NCBI GenBank assembly: GCA_914767715.1
Contig: OU612073.1
Location: 12,586,001 to 12,650,000, forward strand
Length of the DNA stretch: 64,000 nucleotides
Reading direction: 5' to 3'
Origin: Membranipora membranacea
Lineage: Eukaryota > Bryozoa > Gymnolaemata > Cheilostomatida > Membraniporidae
Each line of letters begins with the position of its first letter. Position 1 is the stretch's first letter. The notes beneath the pieces were generated by a model. It did not search any database, was not told where the DNA came from, and was given only the letters and a program-made list of their open reading frames with translations. Both the position numbers and the translations under genes were made by a program. Of the stretch, positions 40,101 to 51,000 are shown piece after piece.

Positions 40101-40706
40101 AAGAGGGTAAGTTATTATATGAATACTTTGTTTTTCATAACCTACCTTACAAATAAATTTGACCAGCGACTAGATAATGGATTATGATCTATGGATGGAT
40201 CTTGATCAAAATCAGTTGTCAGCGGCGAAATATTATTTGCCTTAGGGGCAAGCCCGCAGTATCTGCGCCAAGTTGCTCTCTGTTTGCAGGCAAGTTGGAG
40301 CACACCTGGGGGCCATCCGATCCCCAGTAGTTGATGGACTGCAGTGGGATTTGAACCCACGACCTTCAACATTTCCATGTTAAAGGAACGGTGGTTTAAC
40401 CAACTGAGGCACCTCCTTCTCCTTAAAGCTGTTGCGATGGTTTCAATCGATTGTAGTTTCACAATTGTTAATTCTAGAGAGCCTTTTGAAAAAGGAGACA
40501 GTGGAAGTGTAATCTTCACTAAGGCTGAGGACAGAAAGTTTGCTATTGCTTTACTAAAAGGAAGTCGGCCTGCACCTCAGCAAGATATATATGAGGCTAT
40601 TGTTCTTGAGGAGGCTATAAAGGATATTCAGAATGACTACCCTCATCTTTTGCAAAATGCTAGGCTGTATATGCCAAATTTTGGACCTAATCCGGTTTAT
40701 GTGTAG
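37122..40706 (+). CDS. Trypsin-fold (PA clan) protease, paralog A
   Basis: An unrecognised protein with a chymotrypsin-like peptidase domain. Exons 37122-37558, 39285-40106, 40457-40706, phases consistent, 502 residues. There is no signal peptide: the N-terminus is basic (MERMEKTRQSLPARLLHR), suggesting an intracellular protein. Exon 1 continues with a Lys-rich linker, a Ser segment RRMSTASKDSGFS, and an acidic block DDEGWLDSLDVSEDP ending EFYEFIERF. The triad can be read in canonical order: His258 in FAVTSAHLLL, Asp344 in FMNDIAVFPI, Ser435 in KGDSGSVIF. The Ser motif has GDSGS rather than GDSGGP, as in some non-digestive PA peptidases. After Ser, AIALLKGS may stand for the usual GIVSWG strand, followed by a C-terminal helix. 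Substrate unknown. AATAAA at 40,863. Paralog B follows 4 kb downstream. Catalysis is inferred, not shown. Confidence 0.85.
37624..37649. repeat. Perfect short hairpin, arms GCAAGGAGTTA
   Basis: An 11-bp arm, 4-base loop and perfect complement in intron 1 of paralog A. It shares its arm core with the hairpin at 36,625-36,668. Confidence 0.85.
37771..38300. mobile_element. 530-bp foldback element (MITE-like)
   Basis: The left arm, from AATAGACAGTTTTCTGAGCT at 37,771 to about 37,935, is the near-perfect reverse complement of about 38,145-38,300. Terminal arms of about 160 bp flank about 210 bp of unique sequence without an open frame. It lies in intron 1 of protease paralog A and is absent from the 140-bp intron 1 of paralog B. 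No clear target duplication is visible. A tRNA-type B-box sequence, reverse strand, follows at 38,307-38,340. Confidence 0.88.
38587..38623. repeat. Short hairpin, arms CTAGCCTTGTCA
   Basis: A perfect 12-bp inverted repeat (38,587-38,598 and 38,612-38,623). A close relative occurs at 61,550-61,602. Confidence 0.8.
40341..40413 (-). mobile_element. tRNA-derived SINE head in intron 2 of paralog A
   Basis: Reverse complement reads like a tRNA: box A region GCCTCAGTTGGTTAAAC and box B GTGGGTTCAAATCCCAC. The homologous segment of paralog B has the same insertion, so it predates the duplication. Related body sequence extends back to about 40,165. Confidence 0.75.
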
Positions 40707-40862
40707 GAACTTTGAATATTCAAAGTACAGCATATATTTGAATTCCCGTTTGCAGTTGCGTGGTTAAATGTTACTCTGACACGCAGTACACGCAGTAAAT
40801 TAAGTGCGATTTTTCCCCCAGAGTAGGGCTGAGCACTGCAGAACATATTTTTTCCCTTTAGC

Positions 40863-40868
40863 AATAAA
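40863..40868 (+). promoter_or_regulatory. Polyadenylation signal of protease paralog A
   Basis: AATAAA about 160 bp after the stop. Confidence 0.55.
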
Positions 40869-41225
40869 TTTTGAAAGGAAATCGAAATGAGGCTTATTCC
40901 TAATTTGGTGGTTATTGAATTTAACTTTTAATAGTATATGAGCATTGTTCAATGGATTTTGAGTGACCTGCACAGTATGAGCAGAACAAGATTTTGGTAT
41001 TGGCGCAGCCCTAGAACCAGGAAAAATAAAAAATTAGTCATAAGAGATGTTTTCCACAGTTTGTTCATTATTCAAATAAATCCCCTTCAAGAGTGAGTGG
41101 CAAAGTTGGTCAAAATTTGGTGTGCCTAGCATGAGCAGGACTGGGAATACTCGAAAGAAAAAAATGATATATGTTAACCATTGGCAATGATAGCGTTTTA
41201 ATTCACTGTGCAAGGATAGCAAAAG

Positions 41226-41403
41226 AACTGTAAAGTTTGTTATTGTGCTGCTGAATGGAAACCGACCCCCACCTCAGGAAAATATATACGAGGCTATACC
41301 ACTGGATGAAGCCATCAAGGATATTCAGAGAGACTATCCTCATCTCATGCAGAATGCTGAGCTGTATGATGCAGCACTTAAAGCCAAGCCTCGCGATGTG
41401 TAA
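41226..41403 (+). pseudogene. Relic last exon of a third protease paralog (C)
   Basis: The frame reads FVIVLLNGNRPPPQENIYEA and continues EAIKDIQRDYPHLMQNAELY to a stop, clearly homologous to the C-terminal 50 residues of paralogs A and B (there ALLKGSRPAPQQDIYEA and EAIKDIQNDYPHLLQNARLY). The upstream half of the exon with the GDSGS nucleophile is gone, and no exon 1 or 2 remains nearby. The last residues differ (AALKAKPRDV). Most likely a decayed duplicate; use as an alternative 3' exon cannot be excluded. Confidence 0.8.
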
Positions 41404-42472
41404 ATCATTGAAATACCTGTTTTCCATATTGTTTGCTAAATAGTAAATGGTGATATCAGCAGCTTCACCATATAAAGGGAAGCAACTAATATAAAGGCGC
41501 CAAACAACAGTTATCACCTCAAAAAATCTCAAGAAGCTCCGCTGAACTAAAATGACATTTGTAAACAGAAATATATAGCACCAACAATGATACCGTGAAC
41601 TATGCACTATAACTAAAACTGTCGATGACTGCGTGCTATTGCTTTGATGCTTTGTATTACCAGACTTAACCTAGCAGGCTTATTGGATCGAAGTTGATTC
41701 AGTCTTAATTAACATGAGCAATCAACCAGTAATAGGACACAGCAGAACAGACTCCCATCCTGTACTCTAGCACCAATTGTGGGTATGCATTTCACAATTC
41801 AACTGCTTCTAATCTACAGATGGATTAACTTTAATATTGATGTTATAATAAAAGATACTGATACTTATCACATACGCAAAATAATTGTGCATGATGTTTC
41901 TTTTGTGATGCACCTTCACAGGCATGATAGCTTTGTTCTAGCAAAGTCCTAGTTCAATGCTATACCAATAGAAATATTGGGAGTTGCTTTTACATGTAGA
42001 AAGAGGTTACAACTCCCTCACAATTCCCAATCACAACCATTTTGACTCCTGGATATCACTGTCTGGTTAAAGTTTTTGGTAAATGTTCCATCATAATACA
42101 AAATAGGCTTCTCCGCTCATCTAATAATTAACGCTAAGGCCATTAGGCCACAGTATGACAGTTCAAGTAGAGGCATTCCATCTATAGTATGGCCAGTCGT
42201 GACTAGGGGGTGGGCATTTAGAGGGAAAAAAGTTTAAGCTGTTTTTTTTTCTCAACAGGCCTTATTTGACTATTTGGTCTATTTAACAGGCCCCCTTAAG
42301 TGCAGTTGGCTTGTGTGGGGTAGTGACCCTATGCCCTTGCCAGCCATTGCCGGCTACTCTCTATCCAAAGAGACAGAGGGAATCTTTATACAGTAGACCT
42401 CCTGTATTTATGTTCCTGATCTGAGCAGACCTGGCTAGGATAAATGGCTTGCCAGTGCCAAATCAGAAACAG

Positions 42473-42541
42473 ATGGCGCTGGGAATCTAACCTGGATCTT
42501 AATATCACAAGTCCTTACCGTAAGACCACTCCTGACTCCTA
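42473..42541 (-). mobile_element. tRNA-derived SINE fragment
   Basis: Reverse complement contains an A-box-like GAGTGGTCTTACGGTAAGG and a B-box-like CCAGGTTAGATTCCC. This head is different from the SINE in the protease introns. Non-tRNA body probably extends to about 42,300. Confidence 0.6.
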
Positions 42542-43709
42542 AGGTGTTTCAAAAATTCTGTGGATGGAGAAAGGGAGGGTTAATTGAGTGAAGTGAACGT
42601 TCAGCAAATTAAAGGTTGTTATTCAAAATCAAGATTATGGATTGAGATGGCAGAGGTGCGATAAAGTCTGTCCATTGGACAACATTGGACAAATTACTAG
42701 GCTCAGTAACCTCCATCTTTGGATGTTGTCCCTTCGTGTTTGTCCGTCAGTAATTTACCAGGCAGATATGTAAAGCCAAGATCATCAATAAAATCCTTTT
42801 TAATCCCTGAAACAAAATTAGTTGTCCTTCTGTCGATCCCCACCCAGCAAAATTTTTCTGCTTGTAATGGTTCTATTCGTAAAAAAACTGTCCAGCTGTT
42901 TATTGCCTATTTAGTACAGACTGTTTGTTCAACAACCCTTTATACATAGACAGTCAGCCACTTTTGCAAAATAGATTCAATCTATGTATTTATGTACGAT
43001 GGGTCAATATTGGTGTAGGCGAAAATTTGTGATTTAAATACTGAATTTGGGTAGATCTCAAAAGAGGTCTCAGCATGAGACCTCCTCATATAGAATAGAA
43101 ATAAAGGATCCAAATATTTACTCAACCGTTTTTCTTTGAATTCCCAAATTGTGTGACTGAATATTTTATTAACAAACTAGACATAAGCTTCTTCATTGAG
43201 AGGATATAAGGTTTAACCACGACTACGGTATGCATGGTTTTATTATCGAACAAACGGCTGTTTGAGCGTCTGAAGTTGTTTATGGTTATATCATACCGAT
43301 CGTTGCCAAAGAGTTTGACTACATATTTTATTCCATGTGTGAGGTTGATTTGAATATAGGGGCGTGAAACAATTAGAACTCAATTTTCCCCATTATGAAC
43401 AACAATTTGAATGGAATACTTCCAGCTTCCTTAGTTCTGTCAGAAAAAATGTAATTGTTTTTCAACTAAACATTTCCAGGCCATAAATTTCAAGTCCATT
43501 AGTTAATCATCACAATGTAATCATTCACTGAATAAAGTTGTTAATGTCTCCAAATTAAATTTATACATGGGTTTACTAATGATAAAGGTGTCTTTAGGGA
43601 TTACGATTACATATTAGCATAATAATCAAGGTTATTATTGTAAAAAGTGACCATAATATTTGTTTAGCCAAAAAAAAATATTAAAATGAAAAGTTTTAAT
43701 ACATATACT

Positions 43710-44600
43710 TTTATTGTCATTCTACATCATCTTTAGGAATGTTTTTCATGCAGTAACAGAACAAAAAAGAAAAAACTTAAGCGGAGAGAAAAAGAAAAAA
43801 TACTCAAGTAACAAGAATTAATAGGATATAAATTGCTTTGATAGTTGTTGTTTAAAATGAGTAAGTTTGGTTGCTGAGCGTATCTGAATTGGTAAAGAGT
43901 TAAAAGTTGTAGTGATTTTTTGTCTTAATTGATCAGTGTGATAATGTAATAGGTATCTGTCTCTAAAAAAAGTTTTAGAGCTAGCTGGAATAAAGCCTTC
44001 CAGAAGAAAGTCAGGTGCAATCAAATGCAAAATTTGAAAACCAAAAATACAGGTGAAATGACCAGCAAGGAGAGGAAAAGGAATCAGACCAAGAGATGTA
44101 TGTAAATCTCTTGTATGTATTAGATGATATGGTATGTGGTTGACATTTGCTATTAGGCGGAAAGCCCTCTTTTGGAGCAAGTATATTCTTTCAAGAATAT
44201 ATTGTGGTGATAGGATGCCATATATGCGGATGCCATATATCATATGACAAAAGACATACTGGAAATAAAAGTTACGAGATGATTTACTATCTAGGAATGC
44301 CCTGCATTTCTGGAATAATGCCTTTTGTTTATTTTGATGCAAATCTGGTCTACATGATCGTCCCATGTCAATGAGTCATTCAAAGTAAAACCAAGGAGTT
44401 TGGTATTGGCATTTCGGTTTAGTCTTTTATGGTTAATTTTTAGATCTAAATCTAGAGATGTGGCTCTATGAGAGGGTTGTACAAGCATATAGTGAGATTT
44501 GTTTATGTTTATCAACATCCTATTATTCCTACACCAACTTTCTATCAAGTGTAGATCAGTATCACATAAATCATTAATTAAGTGTATCAAAGTTGTCAGA
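43710..44600 (-). mobile_element. 5'-truncated non-LTR retrotransposon (LINE) relic
   Basis: Two overlapping reverse-strand frames (44590-44291 and 44366-43818) together make the C-terminal end of a reverse-transcriptase polyprotein. Visible blocks are LIESWCRNNRMLININKS, LLGFTLNDSLTWDDHV, LLQKRAFRLIANVNH and the Leu-rich tail HTDQLRQKI to the stop. The catalytic palm motif lies 5' of what is retained, so the copy is truncated. A single frameshift near 44,300-44,320 breaks the frame. The 3' end carries AATGACAATAAA (reverse strand of about 43,708-43,722), typical of Jockey/CR1-like LINEs. Dead copy, 130 bp upstream of protease paralog B. Confidence 0.85.
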
Positions 44601-44730
44601 TTTTGATACGTTTTTGATAGATTTTGATCACTTGTAAATACTCGTTATATTTTAAAGTACACAAGAGCTTATGACCTACTTGATTCACAGGTTTGTAAAA
44701 ATTGTAACGGCTCAGTCTGGTTGATCAGTA

Positions 44731-46786
44731 ATGGAGCGGTCAGATAAGACAAGATGGTCTCTACCAGCAAAATTACGCGGCATTAAACACATGATTATGA
44801 AGGGAGGGCATAATAAAAGTAAGAAAATAGAGGAAGATTTAAATGTTGTTGTGTCGCCTGCTGCTAACAAAAAGGACAAAAAAAAGAACAGAGTCTCTTC
44901 ACCACCAGCAGAGGAGATCCATGAGAAAAAGGAACCAAAGACTATCATGATCAATAGACTGTACCGGATGAGCACAGTGAGTGGAGATTCAGGTTTCTCA
45001 AATGCTAACAATAACCAAAGCATGAACAGTTTATTGACACTGGAAAATGTTGAGTTTGGTGATAGACCTGAACTCATCAGAGAAAGTGATGAGGATTGGC
45101 TTGACTCACTAGAAGTGTCCGAAGATCCACAAGCTTTCGACGAGCCTCCACAGGAATTTTATGAATTTATTGAAAGGTAATATTGCGAGTAAAGATAAGA
45201 AAAGTTAAATCCCTTATTCAAATTTCAACTTACCATGATTGTTTCATGTATTATCTTATTTGAGCAATAGCCATCACTGCTGCCGTAATCAACTGTCTAC
45301 AACTTTCTTGTTTTAGGTTTGCAAAGGAAAGCAATTTGAAGAACATCAGCTGGACCAACTCCACACAAACAAGCAATGAATTTGTCATATTTGGCACCGA
45401 TTTAAGTCCAGAAATCATCAAGCAATTTGACCGAATCTCCAAGAGACAACTCCCAAATCTTGCTGTTCAGCTCGTCAGCTCAAGCTGTGTCAGCCAGAAG
45501 CTCAGCGGCAGGATTGTTGAATATACATGCAACCCATTCACTCAACCAGTAAAATGGGAAGGAAGTGAGACAACAACCTGTGAACTTATAATTTCTGCGA
45601 ATGAACCTCACAAGACTGGTCGACAACGACTATTTGCTGCCACATCAGCACATCTGCTTCTCACTGATCAAGAGATGCTTCCTTTTGAGTCTGAAGCCCT
45701 TCCTGATGATGACAACCCCCAACACTTGAGAATAAGGGAGCTTCGAGAAGAAGTGAACAAACGCATAGACAGACATGTATATGCACTGCAGTTTAGGACC
45801 ACTGAAGAAACTCAAAGCCTCCATCTTAGCCACCCTCCATTGTTCTCATATCGATACTATCAGGATATTGACGTTGGTGATGACCAAAACTCCAAACCTT
45901 TCATGAATGACATCGCAGTGTTCCCTATCGAACCCGAAAACATAATCACGCTAAAACAAGCTCTGCTGCAAGACCACTGCCGCTTAGATTCTATGAAGCC
46001 CCTCTCTCCAGTTTTGCTACAGAAGATGGTCGACAGGCAAGTGAAGATATATGCCAAAGGAAGGGAGGGAAAACTGTGGCCCATGCGTCAAGGTGTGCAG
46101 GCTATCGGTTATCACATGTCCTTTAAGCTGACGAGAGGGTAAGTTTTTTCATATATGAAAACTCTTTTTTTTTCATAACCTACCTTGTACTTACTTATAA
46201 ATGTGAACAGCGACTAGGTCTATGGATGCGTCTATGGATGGATCTTGATTAAAATCAGTTGTCACATCACACTTCACATCCCAAAGCAAATGGGCGGCGA
46301 AATATTAGTTGCCTTAGGGGCGTGGCTGCAATATGTGCAACAGGTTGCTCTGTTTGTAGGCAGGTTGGAGCACACTTGGGGGCCATCCAAATCCCAGTAG
46401 TTGATGGACTGCAGTGCATGGGATTTGAACCCATGACCGTTAACATTTCTATTTTAAAGGAATGGTGCTCTAACCAACTGAGGCACCTCCTACTCCTACT
46501 CATTAAAACTGCAGTTATGGTTACAATCGATTGTAGTTTCACAATTGTTAATTCTAGAGAGCCTTTCGAAAGAGGAGACAGTGGAAGTGTGATTTTCACG
46601 AAGGCTGGAGACAAAAAGTTCGCTCTTGCTTTGCTGAAAGGAAGTCGGCCTGAACCCCAGCAAGATATATATGAGGCTATTATTCTTGAGGAGGCTATTA
46701 AGGATATTCAGAAAGACTACCCACATCTTTTGCAAAATGCTAAGCTGTATATGCCAAATTTTGGACCTAATCCAGTCTATGTGTAG
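44731..46786 (+). CDS. Trypsin-fold (PA clan) protease, paralog B
   Basis: Tandem paralog of the 37,122 gene. Exons 44731-45176, 45317-46138, 46537-46786; exon 2 (822 bp) and exon 3 (250 bp) have exactly the lengths of paralog A; 505 residues. N-terminus MERSDKTRWSLPAKLRG is basic without signal peptide. It keeps the Ser segment (YRMSTVSGDSGFS) and acidic box (DEDWLDSLEVSEDP to EFYEFIER). Triad: His261 (TSAHLLL), Asp347 (NDIAVF), Ser438 (GDSGS). Exon 1 matches paralog A only in part, whereas a 320-bp block of exon 2 is almost identical. Intron 1 is 140 bp against 1.7 kb in A. Intron 2 holds the same SINE. AATAAA at 46,951. Like A, substrate and pathway are unknown. Confidence 0.86.
46411..46489 (-). 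mobile_element. tRNA-derived SINE head in intron 2 of paralog B
   Basis: Same element, orientation and position as in paralog A (40,341-40,413), with a few extra bases and substitutions, so it was inherited through the duplication. Confidence 0.75.
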
Positions 46787-46950
46787 AAACCTATCAATAT
46801 TCCATGTTCAGTATATATATAGTTGAATTCCCATTTGCAGTTGCGTGGTTAAATATTACTCTGGCCGAAGCCATTGCTTGATTTATGTTAAGTCTGATCC
46901 ACCAATGAACTTCCTCATTGGATCCACAGTGCCACCCTGAGTATCAGACC

Positions 46951-46956
46951 AATAAA
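46951..46956 (+). promoter_or_regulatory. Polyadenylation signal of protease paralog B
   Basis: AATAAA about 165 bp after the stop codon, at a distance like that in paralog A. Confidence 0.55.
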
Positions 46957-48082
46957 AAGTTTGGCAGTGGCGCAAACCAGTTGTGACATGAAATCACATA
47001 ATGATGAGGATTGAGCAATTTGCTGTATGCTGCTGTTGCTGACAGTGTTGACCTCTGACACTTACTCACTAATTGATTCACAATGAAAATGACAATTTCA
47101 TATGTGTGCGAATCTTCCATATCAAAGACAAAACAACTGCTGGTTACCTTTGACTGTATCACACAGTTGTATTGCGTTCGTTTTGTATTATATAATATTG
47201 TTTTTATATCATATTGTATTATGTTTTTGCACTGCTTGTGTCTTGAAGTTCCTATATTCAGGAATTTTTACTTGCCCAGACATATTGCTTCTGATTAGGG
47301 CTGTATTATTTTTTAAATTGACATGAGCTCACAGTAAAACCCCAGAGCCCAAGATACTCTGTGTTATCACTGTGTTGGCTGTCAAATTGACAGGACAGGG
47401 CTATCCAAGTTGCATTATTCATTGTATAACCTCCCAATCCTGTTATCGGTGAATCTCAACGAAAGATAATTGTCAGGTATTTGGGAAACATAAAGTTTTT
47501 GAGTTTACTGCCCATGCCCTGTGTGAAGACAACTCCTTACTGACTGTAGATGTAATTCCAGAGTGCTGGTGGTGATACCCTCCCTGGTGATATTAACATA
47601 GCAATCACTTGCCAGTATGGCCCATGCTGAAACGAAAAACTAGCGTCTGTAAATAAATGAATAATAACTGATACCTATTACTAGTATTTTGTGGATTGTG
47701 TGTCCCCCTTCACTAGCAACAGGATAAGCATGTTATCATAATTAACATGGTATATTAATTCAGTTTAGGCTCACATGTTAACTGAGCTGACTCCTGGCCT
47801 TATTAAATATTATAATTTTTTCAAAACTGCAAATCATATGACCAATCAGGAACATTGAGCAGGCAAAACAGATAACACAAGATAAGACTGTACAATCAAA
47901 TTTAAGATAACTGTGATTACAGACCAATGTAATTGTTTCTGGTTGATAAAGCTCCCACACATTGCACTGCTTATACCAAAATAAACCTATTTTCAATGCC
48001 AGCTAACATCTCGCAAACATTGGACATCACACTAGCAGAGATGGCTGTAGGATATTCTCCTTGACATGAATCGCCACACATC
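46957..48082. other. Intergenic region, no gene seen
   Basis: Only short unsupported frames. It should contain the promoter of the WSC gene near its right end. Confidence 0.6.
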
Positions 48083-51000
48083 ATGCCTAGGCTTTTCTAC
48101 TGGATTATTATAATATGTTTCATACCCGGAGCAGTTAGGCTGGCTTTGGTGGAGAATAGTACAGGTATACCAAAGTATTTATGAGTTTTTATTTATGAAT
48201 ATTTATTTTTAACAGTAGCTCATTAATGAGCAAACTTTCTCTTCTATTATTTCTATTTGTGGTTTGATCCAGCTTTACATACTTCTGCCGTTGTGTTGTA
48301 ATGAACTCCTTTCTGTCAAGTCATAAAATTTGTGTTTGAGGGTTACTAAATAATAATGTCGAATGAGTTTTAGGTAAGGGAAAAGCTTCTATGTCTTGTG
48401 GTTTTCGTGAAAGACTACTTGGTGTGCTGGTCTTAGCAATTAGTAACAGCCCTGTTACTCCTTGGTCTTAGTGATTCTTCACCGCCCTGGGTTGGCTGGC
48501 AGCAATTGACCACCATACATGATCAATAAAGAGCATAAAAACAGGAATTGTTTTGTTGATTTAGGCTTAGGGTTGGTCAGTCCTGTGTGTTTTATGCCCT
48601 TCTTAGAATGTTACAAACAAGTTTATAAAATATCCTGTTGATATTCTACTAAAGTATATATGATTTAAATCTATTTGTAGGATACTTACAGCCAAAGGAC
48701 ATTGGTTGCTATGTCGATGTCTTGGAGAAGGATAATGCATCCAGCCCCAAAGCCCTCTCCGGCTTCCTCTTTCATTCTGATGTAATGACTGTCAACATCT
48801 GCATCAAGAATTGCTTCGGAAAAGGTACATTGTTACAAAAATGAGTAAATTTACATAAAATAAAACTAACCGGATTTTAAAATGCTAAGACTGCAACAGT
48901 CAAAGACCTTATATCCAGAACTAGAAAAAGGCTGAAGGTGATGGGAACCCATTAATCTTCAGTGTACTGCATCTCAGGTGGTTGAAGTAACACCAATCAG
49001 AATGAGTTGCCTAATAACAATAAAATAAAGTTTGCTGAGCTAAGAATCTTTATTTATCTCCATAAAACGAAAATAACAATGATGTGAGTTCAGATTGCCT
49101 TTTACTCAGACAAGTTAGATGAAGGTTTGGATGTTACTCTGCTGTTGACTGATTGAATTCTGACAATGTATTACAGGTTTTAGATACGCGGGTCTTCAGA
49201 ACAGCACCGAGTGTTATTGCGGAAACACAGGCTATGGGCGTTATGGTAATATCTCTTTAGGTGATTGCATGCATAGATGTGCTGGAGATAGACACAGAGC
49301 ATGCGGTGGTCCTGGGAGAAACTATGTTTATGAGCTAAGTAAGTACCAGTCTAAGTACTCAGACTTCAAAACTACCAGTATTGATAACAAATACTAACGC
49401 CAATTGTGTTTGTATCCTAGTATGTAGACAATGTGTTCGGTACAAAGAGAAATGCTAAGCTGGACAAGCCGACAAAACTTAATTACTGGTTGAAATCCAA
49501 TTTCAGTTAATTTTCTGTGCGGGTTATTTCAGGTTCACCACAACATACTTTTATATCATTGATAGCCAAATGCTGAATCTAATTGCAGCAAGCATCATAT
49601 CTGTACTCTCGGTGCATAGTATTATTATACTTTGTCACACGACCACTTTTTTGTTTTTGTCCACCTAAACCAGAAAGATGACATAGCTATAGGATTATAT
49701 ATTGGTACAGTTTAAGTATTCTATGAATTCTGTTTTAGACTGGATTTCCTACCCTTCGGCTGTTGTGCAACAAAAAACTTCACAGCTGCCAAATCTAACG
49801 TCAAAACTAGCATTGCTGCTTTACAGCACAAGTTTGCCAACACAAAGGAAGTTCTCAACATCCTCAATAGAGAAACATGACAAAATCTCATCACCTCAAG
49901 AAGATCCACAGGCTTTATTATCTAATTCTAATAAGGAATACACACAGCTATCAACTACCGCCACTCAGCTGTCAACTACGGCTACCCAGCTGTCAACTAC
50001 GGCTACCCAGCTATCAACTACGGCCACTCAGATGACAACTAGGACTGACCATTATGTACAAAATATCGGTAAAGTAAATGATTCTCTGACAGCAAGACCT
50101 AATACTAGATCTGAAGTGACATCTACATCTATCTCCATAAGCTTCGTCAGCAATCTTTCTGTAACAGGTAGGAATGCCTGCCTGCGAACAATTGGTGACA
50201 AAATACAGAACAGAAACATACGAGATAAAACTATGTCGGACTGGTTTTCCTACTCAAACTTATATCAGTCTGTGATATATAATATCTTGTTCATACACAA
50301 TCATAAATTGTTGCACCTTTTTGTTGCAGGTAACATTTCACAAACCAAGGATGGGTATATGAAGTCATCCGAAACTGATGAGCAGAAAGAATCTGAGAAT
50401 AACCTGAACGTTAGTATTGGCGTGGGTGTAGGAGTTGGAGCGCTTGGTCTCCTGGTCATAGCGTTGTCTGTGCTGACATTTACATTGCATAAGAGGTGAG
50501 AATGTTTGAAAAATATTTATGCGATCCATTTTGGCCTGCGACCTTCCTGTAAGTTTGATTTGGCTTTGCCTCATAATATTTCGAGTTTTAGTTGCGGAAC
50601 CGCTAGACCAAGTATGTCCAGTTTGCCTGCGTTTGGGATTGCGAACCCCCTCCCATCCCACTGATCAGCTGCGGCTTATCAGTGGAAGGGGAGCAAACCC
50701 AAAGGAAGCAAACTGAATCTGACCTGATCTATGAAACCACTACCAAACGGTTGATTCACAATTACTACTGAACTGGGAGACAACTCAGAAACCTTATGTC
50801 AATGATTTTCTAGAGAGAGATCAATGGAAAATAGAAAAAGTAACACTGTGGAGTTGCGGGAGCTCGGTAAGTCAGCACGGCAAACAAAAGGTAATCCACT
50901 CTATACAATCAGTGTCAGAAGTCTGGCTCCCGATGAGAAGCTCTACTCGTTCATATCACGTCACAGTGAGATCGCTGAGAGACATCAGAGTAACTATTAC

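Larger units (their letters stand above)
40869..43709. other. Intergenic region between protease paralogs
   Basis: Contains the relic exon of paralog C and a SINE fragment. The rest, notably 41,404-42,300 and 42,542-43,709, shows nothing recognisable. Confidence 0.55.

Noticed and set aside
40341-40413. Functional tRNA gene (also 42,473, 46,411 and 60,936)
   Set aside because: A and B boxes are visible, but the acceptor and anticodon stems do not pair properly and SINE-like bodies follow.
40344-40456. Open frame beginning MGFEPTT upstream of protease exon 3
   Set aside because: It is the translation of a reverse-strand tRNA-derived SINE; the identical splice acceptor TTGTAG at 40,451-40,456 in both paralogs excludes it from the main model.
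41203-41607. 134-codon reverse-strand frame
   Set aside because: Antisense to the relic protease exon; content resembles non-coding translation.
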